Source: CAVRXQ01 sp963838845 (lineage in GTDB: Bacteria; Actinomycetota; Acidimicrobiia; Acidimicrobiales; Bog-793). Taken from it: a stretch of DNA of 64,000 bases. The position numbers were made by a program, and so were the translations under genes. Positions 35,954 to 44,816 of the stretch are shown here, one piece after another. The stretch is taken from the NCBI GenBank assembly GCA_963838845.1, contig CAWISR010000003.1, positions 930,001-994,000 on the forward strand. The letters run 5' to 3'. Position 1 is the first letter of the stretch; each line of letters starts with the position of its first letter. A model generated the notes under the pieces. The model searched no databases. It had not been told where the DNA came from and was given only the letters and a program-made list of their open reading frames with translations.

Positions 35954-37129
35954 ATGGATTCCATTAGCCGTCGGGACCCGTGCCTCGCGGTGCGTACCCG
36001 CCGGCGGTCCGCGCTGGGGGCGGTCGTCGCCGTCGCGGCTTTGGCGCTCAGCCTGATCACGACCTCGGTCGGCGCCGCCTCGGCGGCATATCGTTCGCCA
36101 CGGACGAGCAAGGTGACCGGCCACATCTACAAGCCCGGCTTCCTCGCGTGTGAGGTCACCAACACCGCTGGCATCAACGACCGGTCGTTCAACGAATCGG
36201 CTTGGGAAGGTTTGCAGGCCGCGAACACGGCCGACCCGTCGATGAAGATCGAGAATCTGCAGTCAGCCTCGGGGAGCGAGTATCTGACCAACATCACGAC
36301 CTTCATCGGGCGCAAGTGCGGCATCATCGTCACGGTCGGCTCCCAGATGGCCACCGCGACGAAGCAGGCCGCGGCGAGTTACCCGACGCAGCACTTCACG
36401 ATCGTCGACAACGCGTACGCGGCTGCATTCAAGAATGTGCTCGCCCTCTCGTACGAGACGAATCAGGCCGCGTTCCTGGGCGGCTACCTCGCCGCGGCGA
36501 TCAGCAAGACCGGCAAGGTCGGCACTTTTGGCGGTGAGAACACCCCGAGCGTCACGAGCTACATGGACGGCTGGGTGGCCGGAGTTCGCTACTACGACCA
36601 GCTCAACCACAAGCACGTAGTGGCGCTGGGATGGACCCCGAGGCGGGGCCGCGCGAAGACGAGTCTTGCTGGCTCGGGCCTCTTCACCTTCTCGTTGACG
36701 AACCGGGCCGACGGGCTCACCGACGCCCTGTCGGAGATCCAACGAGGTGCCGACGTCATCTTCCCGGTCGCGGGCAGCGTGATCGGTCTCGGCGCCGCCG
36801 AATCGGTGAAGGAGAACAGGGGCGTGACGATGGAGTGGGCGGACACCGACGGCTGCGCCTCTTACCCTTCGTATTGCCCGCTGTTCATCACGAGCGTCAC
36901 TAAGGGCGTCGTCTCGTCAGTCGCGCACGCGGTGCTGGTCGCCGCTTCCGGCCGGTTCACGGGCGGGGAATACATCGGCACGCTCGCGAACAACGGCGTG
37001 GCGCTGTCTCCTTACCACGACTACGGGAAGGTCATCCCGGCGTCGGTGCAAAAGGAGATCCGGACGCTCCGCGCAGAGATCATCGCGGGGAAGATTTCGG
37101 TCGATCCGAACTCGTACCCGGCGAGCTGA
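35954..37129 (+). CDS. BMP-family substrate-binding protein (nucleoside type), copy 1
   Basis: This 391-residue exported protein of the Med/PnrA family binds nucleosides for ABC import. The family pattern is clear: LACEVTNTAGINDRSFNESA, CGIIVTVGSQMATATKQ, NQAAFLGGYLAAA, MDGWVAGVRYYD, ADTDGCASYP, FITSVTKGV, and GVALSPYHDYG. The signal segment (about 23-50, ALGAVVAVAALALSLITTSV) ends in ASAA without a lipobox Cys, so a signal-peptidase-I site is predicted. ATG 35954 has an AAGGG site 6 bases before it. It lies apart from the transporter genes and on the opposite strand, likely as a second specificity for the same transporter. Confidence 0.88.
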   Translation: MDSISRRDPCLAVRTRRRSALGAVVAVAALALSLITTSVGAASAAYRSPRTSKVTGHIYKPGFLACEVTNTAGINDRSFNESAWEGLQAANTADPSMKIENLQSASGSEYLTNITTFIGRKCGIIVTVGSQMATATKQAAASYPTQHFTIVDNAYAAAFKNVLALSYETNQAAFLGGYLAAAISKTGKVGTFGGENTPSVTSYMDGWVAGVRYYDQLNHKHVVALGWTPRRGRAKTSLAGSGLFTFSLTNRADGLTDALSEIQRGADVIFPVAGSVIGLGAAESVKENRGVTMEWADTDGCASYPSYCPLFITSVTKGVVSSVAHAVLVAASGRFTGGEYIGTLANNGVALSPYHDYGKVIPASVQKEIRTLRAEIIAGKISVDPNSYPAS

Positions 37130-37325
37130 GGATTCTGGGGGGCGCGCTTCGAGTCCGGCTCCGGTCGGGCTCGGAGCGCGAGCGCCGCATCCGCTTGCAA
37201 TCTCGCGAGTCCTGGGCCGGGCCGTTGTGGTCTCGCCCAAGCTTCCCGTACCGGGATGGCCGTGAGACCCGAACTCACCGCGCTCACGAAGACCTTCGGC
37301 GAATGAGTCGCGGTTCCCGCGACAA

Positions 37326-38609
37326 CTACTCCCGCGAATACGGCTTGCCGTCGGCTGCGGGCGGCCGTACGCGGCCGACGAGGCCCGAGACGACGGCGAT
37401 CGTGATCACGTACGGAGCCATCGACAGGAAGGGCGCGGGTATCCCGACGTTGAGCACCGCGAGCACGCTCTGCAGGGACTCTGCAAAGCCGAAGAGGAGC
37501 GCCGCTCCGAGCGCGCCGTATGGGCGCCAGCGCCCGAAGATCATCGCCGCCAGCGCCACGAAGCCGAGCCCCGAGGTCATGTCGGTGGTGAACTCGCCGA
37601 TCGAGCCGATCGTGAAGTAGGCGCCGCCGATGCCGGCGAGGGCGCCGCCGATGATCACGTTGGAGTACCGGGTCCGGATGACGTGAAGTCCGACCGTTTC
37701 CGCCGCCCGCGGGTGCTCGCCGACCGAGCGGACCCGCAGGCCCCAGCGAGTCCTGAACAGGGCGACGTTGACGGTGACGAGGAGGATCGCGGCCAGGTAG
37801 ACGAAGACGTTCTGGGCGAAGAGAACCGGACCGACGATCGGGATCTTCGATAGCAGCGGGATCTTCCACGCCGAGAAGGTGATGCCGGTGTTCAGGGTGC
37901 TCTGGTAGGGCGTGAGCACCTCATATAGGAGGTAGTTGGTGAGACCCAGCGCGAAGGCGTCGATCACCACGCCGATGATGATCTGGTCGGCGCCGTAGCG
38001 CAGTGCGAGGAAGGCGAGCAGCCAGCCGAACATCGCACCGGCACCAGCGCCGCACAGCACGCCGAGCCACAGGTCGCCGGTCCACGAGCCGATCATCGCC
38101 CCGAGAAAGGCGCCGGCAAGGAACTGGCCCTCGATGGCGATGTTGATGACGCCGGACCGCTCGCACATGATTCCCGACAGCGAGCCGAAGATGAGCGGCG
38201 TCCCGCCGATCAGCGTCCCGGCGAGAACGGAAACGAAGTTGAGCGTTGCCCCCCGCGCCGCCCAGGTGAGGAACGACCACAGAAAGACCATCGTGCCGAG
38301 CGAGAAGATCGCGTAGGTGCCGCGGCTGCGGCGCCACGTGAAAAGCAGCCCGCCGAGGCCGAGGCAGACGATCGCGAGGATGATCGATACCCACCGCACG
38401 TCCATCGTGACGGGCGAGACGTTGACCGCCGGCGACGCCGTGAGGATGAAGGTCGAGTGCAGGTTGCCGTCGACGTTGACGCCGAATGCCCAGAACATGG
38501 TGACTGCCAGCAGCCCAAGGAAGATCCCCATGCCGTGCCGGCGGCCCGCTGGGATGAGTCGGGCCTCGACAGGGGCCAGATCGGCGGGAGTGACGCTGAT
38601 CGCGCTCAC
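37326..38609 (-). CDS. Nucleoside-type ABC transporter permease 2
   Basis: This is a 427-residue inner-membrane permease of the BPD_transp_2 family (YufQ/NupC-like partner). It has about ten membrane segments after a soluble N-terminus, with the core SGVINIAIEGQFLAGAFLGA, RYGADQIIIGVVIDAFALGL and EHPRAAETVGLHVIRTR signatures. It starts at GTG 38609, whose bases overlap the stop of permease 1 (GTGA), the usual coupling in this transporter type. An earlier TTG at 38618 is possible. It is the last gene of the bmp-ATPase-permease-permease set; positions 37130-37325 downstream hold nothing recognisable. Confidence 0.88.
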   Translation of the reverse strand: MSAISVTPADLAPVEARLIPAGRRHGMGIFLGLLAVTMFWAFGVNVDGNLHSTFILTASPAVNVSPVTMDVRWVSIILAIVCLGLGGLLFTWRRSRGTYAIFSLGTMVFLWSFLTWAARGATLNFVSVLAGTLIGGTPLIFGSLSGIMCERSGVINIAIEGQFLAGAFLGAMIGSWTGDLWLGVLCGAGAGAMFGWLLAFLALRYGADQIIIGVVIDAFALGLTNYLLYEVLTPYQSTLNTGITFSAWKIPLLSKIPIVGPVLFAQNVFVYLAAILLVTVNVALFRTRWGLRVRSVGEHPRAAETVGLHVIRTRYSNVIIGGALAGIGGAYFTIGSIGEFTTDMTSGLGFVALAAMIFGRWRPYGALGAALLFGFAESLQSVLAVLNVGIPAPFLSMAPYVITIAVVSGLVGRVRPPAADGKPYSRE

Positions 38610-39889
38610 GTCGTCCAACCCTTGGTGGCGATGCGGGCTTGACCTCCTCGCGCCTCACGCAGTCGGAACACTTCGCGTACAAGCGCTGGCGTGGCCACCA
38701 TGAAGACGATCACCGCCTGGATCACCGTCGTGAGGTCGATCGGGATGCCGGTAACCGCTTGCATGTTGCGTCCGCCCGAGATGAGCGCGGCGAACAGCAA
38801 CGAGCCGAGGACGATGCCGCCGGGGCTGTTTCGACCCAAGAGCGCCACCGTGATCGCGTTGAACCCCGTGTTACCGCCGTAGCCCGAGGAGAGGAAGAAG
38901 TCGGTGCCCGAGAGCGTCGCCATGCCGGCCATGCCGATGAGCGCTCCGGAGATCGTGAGCACGAGGACGGTGATGAGCCGCGCATCCATGCCTGCCGTCT
39001 TGCCCGCGTCCGGGTTGAGGCCGATCACCTTGAACGAGAAGCCGAGCCGGCTCCTTCGCATCAGCCACCAGACGACGAGCGCCATCGCGAGAGCCACGAT
39101 CAAAGAAAGGTTCGCCCGCAGCGTGTTGCCGAACAGGTGAGGCATCCGAGCCGTGGGTGGCATCGTCTTCGAGATCGCGTTCGACTGGCCCGGCTGCTGG
39201 AAGGGGGAGACGGTGAGCAGCCAGTCGAGAAGGTCGAGGAAGATGTAGTTGAGCATGATGGTCGTGATGACCTCATGGGCGCCGGTCGTCGCTTTGAGGA
39301 TGCCGGGAATGAAACCTGCCGCGGCCCCGCCCACTGCGCCGGCGACGATCACGAGCGGGATGTGGAGGCCGATCGGTGCCTTGATCTCCGTGCCGACCCA
39401 GAGGGCGGCCACCGCGCCGGCGATCAGCTGCCCCTGACCACCGATGTTGAACACTCCGGTGGAGAATCCGAGCCCCACCCCGAGCCCGGCGAGCATCAGA
39501 GGGGTGGCGGCGACGAGCGTCTCCGAGATCGGATTGAAGGCTTGCGTGAGACCGTGAGCGTGGGGATTGAAGATCGAGCCCTCGAGCAGCGCCGAGTAGG
39601 CCGCGGAGACGGTCGACCAGCTCTCGCCGAACGCGTGTCCGGGGTCGCGCCCGATGTGCCCCCACGCCTGCAGCACTGCCGGGGTGGTGCAGACGATCAA
39701 CAGCGCCCCGAGCACCAGCGCTGCAAAAATCGCGCAGACGGTGACGACGAACGCGTTGGCCTCGCTGAGCCGGTGCAGCAGGTCGACGACCCGCGAACCC
39801 CGCCCCGCCCCGATCGGCTTGCCCGACCTCTCCGGCCCCGCAGACACGTCCGACCGATCGAGGTCGACGGTCCCCGTGTCGCTTTTCAT
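38606..39889 (-). CDS. Nucleoside-type ABC transporter permease 1
   Basis: This is a 427-residue permease of the BPD_transp_2 family (YufP-like). Key stretches are STGVFNIGGQGQLIAGAVAA, GAHEVITTIMLNYIFLDLLD and GLNPDAGKTAGMDARLITVL, which together with about nine membrane segments define the nucleoside and sugar permeases that pair with BMP proteins. ATG 39889 lies 10 bases after the ATPase gene. The N-terminal 40 residues are polar and charged, an added cytoplasmic part. Confidence 0.88.
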   Translation of the reverse strand: MKSDTGTVDLDRSDVSAGPERSGKPIGAGRGSRVVDLLHRLSEANAFVVTVCAIFAALVLGALLIVCTTPAVLQAWGHIGRDPGHAFGESWSTVSAAYSALLEGSIFNPHAHGLTQAFNPISETLVAATPLMLAGLGVGLGFSTGVFNIGGQGQLIAGAVAALWVGTEIKAPIGLHIPLVIVAGAVGGAAAGFIPGILKATTGAHEVITTIMLNYIFLDLLDWLLTVSPFQQPGQSNAISKTMPPTARMPHLFGNTLRANLSLIVALAMALVVWWLMRRSRLGFSFKVIGLNPDAGKTAGMDARLITVLVLTISGALIGMAGMATLSGTDFFLSSGYGGNTGFNAITVALLGRNSPGGIVLGSLLFAALISGGRNMQAVTGIPIDLTTVIQAVIVFMVATPALVREVFRLREARGGQARIATKGWTT

Positions 39890-39899
39890 GAGACCGCGC

Positions 39900-41456
39900 T
39901 CACGCTCCCGCCGGGGCGGCAAACGCCGCCCCGGCGTCGCCAGCCGGCGCGGCGTCCCCAGAGATGCCCGCCATCATCAGGCCGATCCGCTCCCGACTGA
40001 CGCTCGGATCGACGACGCCCATGATCCGACCCCGGTACATGACGGCGATGCGGTCGCCGAGGGCGAGCACCTCGTCGAGCTCGGACGAGACGATGAGGAC
40101 CGCCGTGCCCTGGTCACGCTCGGCGACGATCCGCTTGTGGACGTATTCGATCGAGCCGACGTCGAGGCCACGGGTGGGCTGCGACGCCACGACCAACTTG
40201 ACGGGCCTGCCGAGCTCACGCGCGAGCACGACCTTCTGCTGGTTGCCGCCCGAGAGCGACGAGACGGGCTCGTCGACCGAGCTGGCGCGGATGTCGAACT
40301 CCACGACGCGCCGTTCCGCGTTCTCCTTGACCGCGCCGAGATGCCGCGATGCCCGACCGGCGTACGGGGGATCTCCGTATATGTCGAGCACGAGGTTGTC
40401 CGCCAGCTGCATCGGCAACACGAGGGCGTCCTTCTGCCGGTCCTCGGGCACGTGGGCCACCCCGGCGTGGAGGCGCTGGCGTGGCGTGGCGTGCGTCAGA
40501 TCCTCACCGGCGACGACGACGCTGCCGCGCAGGGTTTGGCGCAGGCCAGTTATCGCCTCCACCAGCTCTGTCTGGCCGTTCCCCTGCACACCAGCCAGGG
40601 CCACGATCTCGCCGGCGCGCACCTCGAGGTCGACGCCGTCGACGGCGATCAGATCGCGGTCGTCGGCGACGGTGAGATCAGTCAGCTGGAGCACGACGTC
40701 GCCCGGAACGGCTGGGCCCTTCGTCACCGTGAGCTCGACGGACCGGCCGACCATCATCGAGGCGAGCTGCTGCTCGCTCGACTCGGCCGGCGTGGTGGTG
40801 CCGACGACCTTGCCGAGCCGCATCACCGTCACCCGGTCGGCGATCTCCCGCACCTCCTTGAGCTTGTGGCTGATGAACAGGATCGAGCGCCCAGTCGCTG
40901 CGAGCGAGCGCATGATGCGGAAGAGGGCCTCGGTCTCCTGCGGCGTCAGGACCGACGTCGGCTCGTCAAGGATGAGCACTTGGGCGTCGCGCTCAAGGGA
41001 CTTCAGGATCTCGACTCGTTGCTGGACACCAACCGGAATGTCCTCGACGACCGCGTCCGGGTCCACCTCGAGGCCGTACTCCACCGACAGGTGGCGGATT
41101 TTCGCAGCGGCCTTGCGGCGGTCGTAGAAGACCCTGCCCTTCGTCGGCTCGTGACCGAGCACGACGTTCTCGGCCACGGTGAACACTGGAACCAGCATGA
41201 AATGCTGGTGGACCATGCCGATCCCGGCGCGCACGGCGTCGCCGGGGTCCGAGATCCTGACTGTCTCGCCGCCGATGCGGATCTCCCCGCTGTCCGGCCG
41301 CAGCATGCCGAAGAGCACGTTCATCAGCGTCGTCTTGCCGGCGCCGTTCTCGCCGAGGAGGCCGTGGATCTCGCCCTCCTCAACGGTCAGGCTCACCTCG
41401 TCGTTCGCGACGAGCTGGCCGAAGCGCTTTGTGATGTCGATGAGTTCGAGCTTCAT
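39900..41456 (-). CDS. Nucleoside-type ABC transporter ATPase (two ABC domains)
   Basis: This is a 518-residue tandem ATPase of the RbsA/YufO type. Domain 1 has Walker A GENGAGKT (about 34-41), the Q-loop GMVHQHFMLVP, a divergent signature PVGVQQRVEIL and Walker B VLILDEPT. Domain 2 has a degenerate Walker A (GVQGNGQTEL) and a good signature SLSGGNQQK. One competent and one degenerate site is normal for this family. It is followed by both permeases and preceded by the BMP gene, with a strong hairpin in between. The Ala-rich C-terminal tail is unassigned. Confidence 0.92.
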   Translation of the reverse strand: MKLELIDITKRFGQLVANDEVSLTVEEGEIHGLLGENGAGKTTLMNVLFGMLRPDSGEIRIGGETVRISDPGDAVRAGIGMVHQHFMLVPVFTVAENVVLGHEPTKGRVFYDRRKAAAKIRHLSVEYGLEVDPDAVVEDIPVGVQQRVEILKSLERDAQVLILDEPTSVLTPQETEALFRIMRSLAATGRSILFISHKLKEVREIADRVTVMRLGKVVGTTTPAESSEQQLASMMVGRSVELTVTKGPAVPGDVVLQLTDLTVADDRDLIAVDGVDLEVRAGEIVALAGVQGNGQTELVEAITGLRQTLRGSVVVAGEDLTHATPRQRLHAGVAHVPEDRQKDALVLPMQLADNLVLDIYGDPPYAGRASRHLGAVKENAERRVVEFDIRASSVDEPVSSLSGGNQQKVVLARELGRPVKLVVASQPTRGLDVGSIEYVHKRIVAERDQGTAVLIVSSELDEVLALGDRIAVMYRGRIMGVVDPSVSRERIGLMMAGISGDAAPAGDAGAAFAAPAGA

Positions 41457-41481
41457 CGGGCGCCTTCTGCCTTCAGGCGAG

Positions 41482-41512
41482 GAACCGGGCCGGTCGTCGA
41501 CCGGCCCGGTTC
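41482..41512. repeat. Strong hairpin between the BMP and ATPase genes
   Basis: GAACCGGGCCGGTCG and CGACCGGCCCGGTTC are perfect 15-base arms around one central T. On the - strand transcript this hairpin lies between the BMP stop and the ATPase start. No T-run follows on either strand, so it is more likely a stabiliser or partial attenuator that lets the binding protein be made in excess. Confidence 0.7.
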
Positions 41513-41600
41513 TGTTGCGTCACCAAAGCCATACCGGACCTGCTGGGCCATTGGCGACAGACTGGTCCGCTACCGGCTCTGTATCAGCTCAGGTGGTTCG

Positions 41601-42854
41601 TCACCCCGAGCAGACGGCCGAGAGAGACGAGGCGGGCGTCGCCGCCGCCGCCGGGTAGCTGCACGGATTCACCGAGATTTTGCCGCTCTCGATGCCGGTC
41701 TTGATGGTGGCGAGCGCCGACTTCACGCTCGTCGGGATCTTGCTGGCGAAGTCGTGGTACGGGGCCAAGGCGACGCCGGCGTTGGCGAGGGTGCCCGTGT
41801 AGAAACCGCCCTTGAAGGTGCCTTTGGCCGCGGCCAGCACCGCGGTCTCGACCGAGGGCACGATGCCCTTCTCGACGCTCGTTATGAAGTACTGGCAGCC
41901 GGGCGCGTCCGACACGCAACCGTCGGTGTCGACCCACTCCATCGTGACCGAGCCCGGGCTGGTGGAGTCAGCCGACTTGATCGCCGCCACGGCCCCGAGG
42001 CCGACGCCGCCGGCCACAGAGAAGATCACGCTCGCGCCCTCGCCGATGAGGGTGCCTGTGTCGGTCTTGCCGAGCCCGTCGTCGGTGAAGTTGTTGGTGA
42101 ACAGCCCGGTGCCGGTGTAGTTGTCGGCGGTCCGGCCCTTGGAGGTCGGATACCAGCCGTACACCTTCACAGACTTGTGATTCAGCTGGTCGTAGTAGCG
42201 CACACCCGCCACCCAGCCGTCCATGTAGATGGTGACTGTCGGGATGTTCATGCCGCCGAACTCGCCCACTGCGCCGTCAGGCGCGATCTTGTTCGACTTG
42301 GCCTCCGCGGCAGCGAGGTAGCCGCCGAGGAAGGCGTCCTCGTTCGTCTCATAGGCGAGGTTATCGATGTTCTTCAGCGCCTTCTCTGTGGCGCTGAAGC
42401 CTGGGCAACCCGCTGCGGTTCCGCCCGGGCAGTCGACGATCGCGAAGGGCACCTTCGGGTGCGCCTTGGCGGCGGTCTGGGTGGCCGCGGCCATGTCGAA
42501 ACCGACGGTGACGATGATGCCGCAGTGCTCGCTCAGGAAGTCGTCGATGTTCGGCGTGTAGTCGCTGGTCGAGCTCGACGAGAGGAACTTGGGCACGATG
42601 TTGTGGTCGACGGCGACAGCGGCCTTCAACCCGTTGTAGGCCGAGGCGTTGAACGACTTGTCGTTGATGCCGCCGGTGTCTGTGACTTCACAAGCGAGGA
42701 ACTTGCCGCTGCTCTTGGCGGTGACTGCCGCCTTTGCCGCCTTCGCTGTGGTCGCCGAGGCGTTCGGTGAGCCGTAGGCGGCGAACGTGAGCGCGGCGAC
42801 GAACGCCAACCCCAGACTTCCCGCCCTGGTGAGCTTCCTGCGTGTCACTTCCAT
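41601..42854 (-). CDS. BMP-family substrate-binding protein (nucleoside type), copy 2
   Basis: This 417-residue exported nucleoside-binding protein leads the transporter operon. Family blocks are LACEVTDTGGINDKSFNASA, CGIIVTVGFDMAAATQTA, DAFLGGYLAAAEAKSNKIA, MDGWVAGVRYYDQLNHKSV, WVDTDGCVSDAPGCQYF and GVALAPYHDFASKI. The signal segment reads LAFVAALTFAAYGSPNASA: where lipoprotein relatives have AAC-GS, this has AAY-GS (TAC codon), so lipid anchoring is not expected. It resembles copy 1 throughout the core. ATG 42854 gives the natural start; the frame stays open to 42986. Confidence 0.9.
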   Translation of the reverse strand: MEVTRRKLTRAGSLGLAFVAALTFAAYGSPNASATTAKAAKAAVTAKSSGKFLACEVTDTGGINDKSFNASAYNGLKAAVAVDHNIVPKFLSSSSTSDYTPNIDDFLSEHCGIIVTVGFDMAAATQTAAKAHPKVPFAIVDCPGGTAAGCPGFSATEKALKNIDNLAYETNEDAFLGGYLAAAEAKSNKIAPDGAVGEFGGMNIPTVTIYMDGWVAGVRYYDQLNHKSVKVYGWYPTSKGRTADNYTGTGLFTNNFTDDGLGKTDTGTLIGEGASVIFSVAGGVGLGAVAAIKSADSTSPGSVTMEWVDTDGCVSDAPGCQYFITSVEKGIVPSVETAVLAAAKGTFKGGFYTGTLANAGVALAPYHDFASKIPTSVKSALATIKTGIESGKISVNPCSYPAAAATPASSLSAVCSG

Positions 42855-42912
42855 GATGTTCAGGGACCCCCAATCGGATCGAGCCGTGCAGTAATGCCGC
42901 TCAAGAAATTGT

Positions 42913-42929
42913 GTTACCGAGTCCGTAAC
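42913..42929. promoter_or_regulatory. Inverted repeat upstream of the transporter operon
   Basis: GTTAC and GTAAC are 5-base arms around a 7-base spacer (CGAGTCC), 59 bases before the BMP start codon and within the short space after the PfkB stop. Symmetry and position suit a repressor operator, possibly for nucleoside control. No matching regulator gene is adjacent. Confidence 0.35.
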
Positions 42930-42936
42930 GTAGCTG

Positions 42937-43830
42937 TTATCGGGCCGGGCGCGCACCCGGAATCTGGACGACCAACGCCGCGGCATCGAGACCCGCGTCG
43001 ATCGCCGCGCCGGGCTCGGCGTTGCGCAACCACGCGGCTAGGAACGCACCGGTGAACGCGTCGCCGGCCCCTGTGGTGTCGACGACCGGGGCTTCGCGTG
43101 CGGGGACGAGCCGCGGTGATGCGCCGCGCTCGATGAGGGCAACGCCGCGTGCACCCAAGGTGACAACGGACATCGGGTAATGCGACGCCAGCACAGCGGG
43201 ATCCGTCGATCCCGTGATCGCCTGCACCTCCTCCCCGTTCGCGAACAACACGTCCGCGCCTTTCGTCGTCTCGAAAAAGGCCTCAGCACCCATGCGCGCG
43301 AGCGGCGCCGCCGACGAGCAGTCGACCGAGCGCGACATTTGCGAAGCGCCGGCACGGTCGAAGATCGCCATCGCCGTCGACCGGGTCGCCTCGTCGATGA
43401 CCGCGTAGCCGGAGAGGTGGAGGTGGCCACCCCAGGCGAAGAGTTCATCTGGCACCGAATCCGCGTCGAGCGACAGGTTCGCGCCGCGATCGGTGAGCAT
43501 TGATCGCCGGCCGCCGGGATTCACGACCGAGACGACGGTTCCCGTGTGCGTGCCGCGAGCGACTTGGACCTGGGCCGAAACGTTCTCGCGCACGAGCGCA
43601 GCGACGAGCGCCCGGCCACGGTCGTCGTCTCCGACCGCGCCGACGAGTGCAGCGGCGACGCCGCCGCGGACCAAGAAGACGGCGACGTTCGATCCCGACC
43701 CACCCGGGCCGATCGTGATCTCGGAGGCGGTGTCGCTCTCTGGCGCGAACTGCTCCTGTAATAGCACGACGACGTCGGTCATCAGGTCACCGACCACGAC
43801 CACGTGTCGCGCCTCGTTGTCCTCGCGCAT
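42937..43830 (-). CDS. PfkB-family kinase, probable pseudouridine kinase
   Basis: This is a 297-residue ribokinase-fold kinase with VVGDLMTDVVVLLQ at the N-terminus, GPGGSGSNVAVFLVRGG, and the catalytic DTTGAGDAFTGAFLAAW near the C-terminus. It directly follows psuG (13 bases between), the arrangement of pseudouridine degradation genes: kinase makes pseudouridine 5'-phosphate and PsuG cleaves it. On that basis it is probably PsuK-like, although its sequence alone could be any PfkB sugar kinase. ATG 43830 is used as start. Confidence 0.75.
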   Translation of the reverse strand: MREDNEARHVVVVGDLMTDVVVLLQEQFAPESDTASEITIGPGGSGSNVAVFLVRGGVAAALVGAVGDDDRGRALVAALVRENVSAQVQVARGTHTGTVVSVVNPGGRRSMLTDRGANLSLDADSVPDELFAWGGHLHLSGYAVIDEATRSTAMAIFDRAGASQMSRSVDCSSAAPLARMGAEAFFETTKGADVLFANGEEVQAITGSTDPAVLASHYPMSVVTLGARGVALIERGASPRLVPAREAPVVDTTGAGDAFTGAFLAAWLRNAEPGAAIDAGLDAAALVVQIPGARPAR

Positions 43831-43843
43831 CAGCAATGCACCG

Positions 43844-44767
43844 TCACCGACTTGCGAGCGCGTCGGCGACCTCGCCCGCGAGGCGGGCGTTCGCACGGAC
43901 GAGGGACCGATTCGCCCGCACGCTTTCCCCCTTCGTGTACTCGGCGAATCGCGCGAGCAGGAATGGGGTGACGTCTTTTCCGTGGATCCCAGCCGCAGCG
44001 GCACGTTCCTCTGCGTCAGCGAGCGCGTCGCGGTGGGTCCCCTCTGTGAGCGCGTCGGCTTCGGGCACCGAGTTCGCGAGCACCATCGCCGTCTGCGAGA
44101 GCGCGCGATGTGCTCGATACGCGGCGGCGGCTCCCGCTGGCGAGTCGAGACGCCAGGTGAGGGGGTGCCCGGTTGTCCGGACGTAGAAGCCGGGGAACGT
44201 GTCGGTTCGGTAGCCGGCAATGGGAATCGAAAGGGTCTCGAGGCGTTCGAGCGTCGCAGAGATGTCGAGAATCGATTTCACGCCCGAGCACACGACGAGC
44301 ACGGGCTCGTCGTGGAGGGAGACGAGATCGGCCGATTCGTCGTAGGTGTCGCGTGCTCGGCGGTGAACGCCGCCGATCCCTCCGGTCGCCATTACGGCAA
44401 CGCCGGTGCAGGCGGCGAGGGTGAGCGTGGAGGCGACCGTCGTTGCCCCGTCGACGCCCCGAGCGATCGCCAGCCCGAGGTCGCGCGCGCTCAGCTTGGC
44501 GACCGGATCCGGCGAGGTCGCGAGGTGCTCGATTTCGTCGTGCGAGAGACCAACGACGGGGACACCGCCGACGACGCCGATCGTCGCGGGTACTGCGCCC
44601 GTCGCGGCGACGATCTCCTCGAGTTCGTAGGCGACCTCGAGGTTCTCCGGGCGCGGCAGTCCATGAACGATCAGAGTCGTTTCCAGCGCAACGACGCCAC
44701 GCCGCTCGTCGAGCGCGGCTCGCACGGACTCCCCGATGCGTATCGGCATTTCGACAGGGCCGGACAT
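43844..44767 (-). CDS. psuG: Pseudouridine-5'-phosphate glycosidase
   Basis: PsuG breaks the C-C glycosidic bond of pseudouridine 5'-phosphate, giving uracil and ribose 5-phosphate. The 307-residue protein has all the family blocks: VVALETTLIVHGLPRPEN, ATIGVVGGVPVVGLS, KLSARDLGLAIA, GATTVASTLTLAA, VMATGGIGGVHR, CSGVKSILDISATLE and GKDVTPFLLARFAEYTKGES. ATG 44767 is chosen; ATG 44749 (MPIRIGES) is an alternative. It is divergent from cdd, with overlapping start regions, and forms an operon with the PfkB kinase. Confidence 0.92.
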   Translation of the reverse strand: MSGPVEMPIRIGESVRAALDERRGVVALETTLIVHGLPRPENLEVAYELEEIVAATGAVPATIGVVGGVPVVGLSHDEIEHLATSPDPVAKLSARDLGLAIARGVDGATTVASTLTLAACTGVAVMATGGIGGVHRRARDTYDESADLVSLHDEPVLVVCSGVKSILDISATLERLETLSIPIAGYRTDTFPGFYVRTTGHPLTWRLDSPAGAAAAYRAHRALSQTAMVLANSVPEADALTEGTHRDALADAEERAAAAGIHGKDVTPFLLARFAEYTKGESVRANRSLVRANARLAGEVADALASR

Positions 44768-44816
44768 CGGCGCCGAAGTGTACTGTTCGCTCGGTTCTGC
44801 GAGCGCTGGAGGAATC

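Noticed and set aside
41482..41512. Hairpin considered as an intrinsic terminator
   Set aside because: No T-run follows on either strand, and the ATPase and permease genes downstream belong to the same transporter.
39654..42770. 1038-codon open frame on the + strand
   Set aside because: Antisense to the transporter ATPase, permease and BMP genes; composition is that of a shadow frame (Arg/His/Val/Asp-rich) with no motif.
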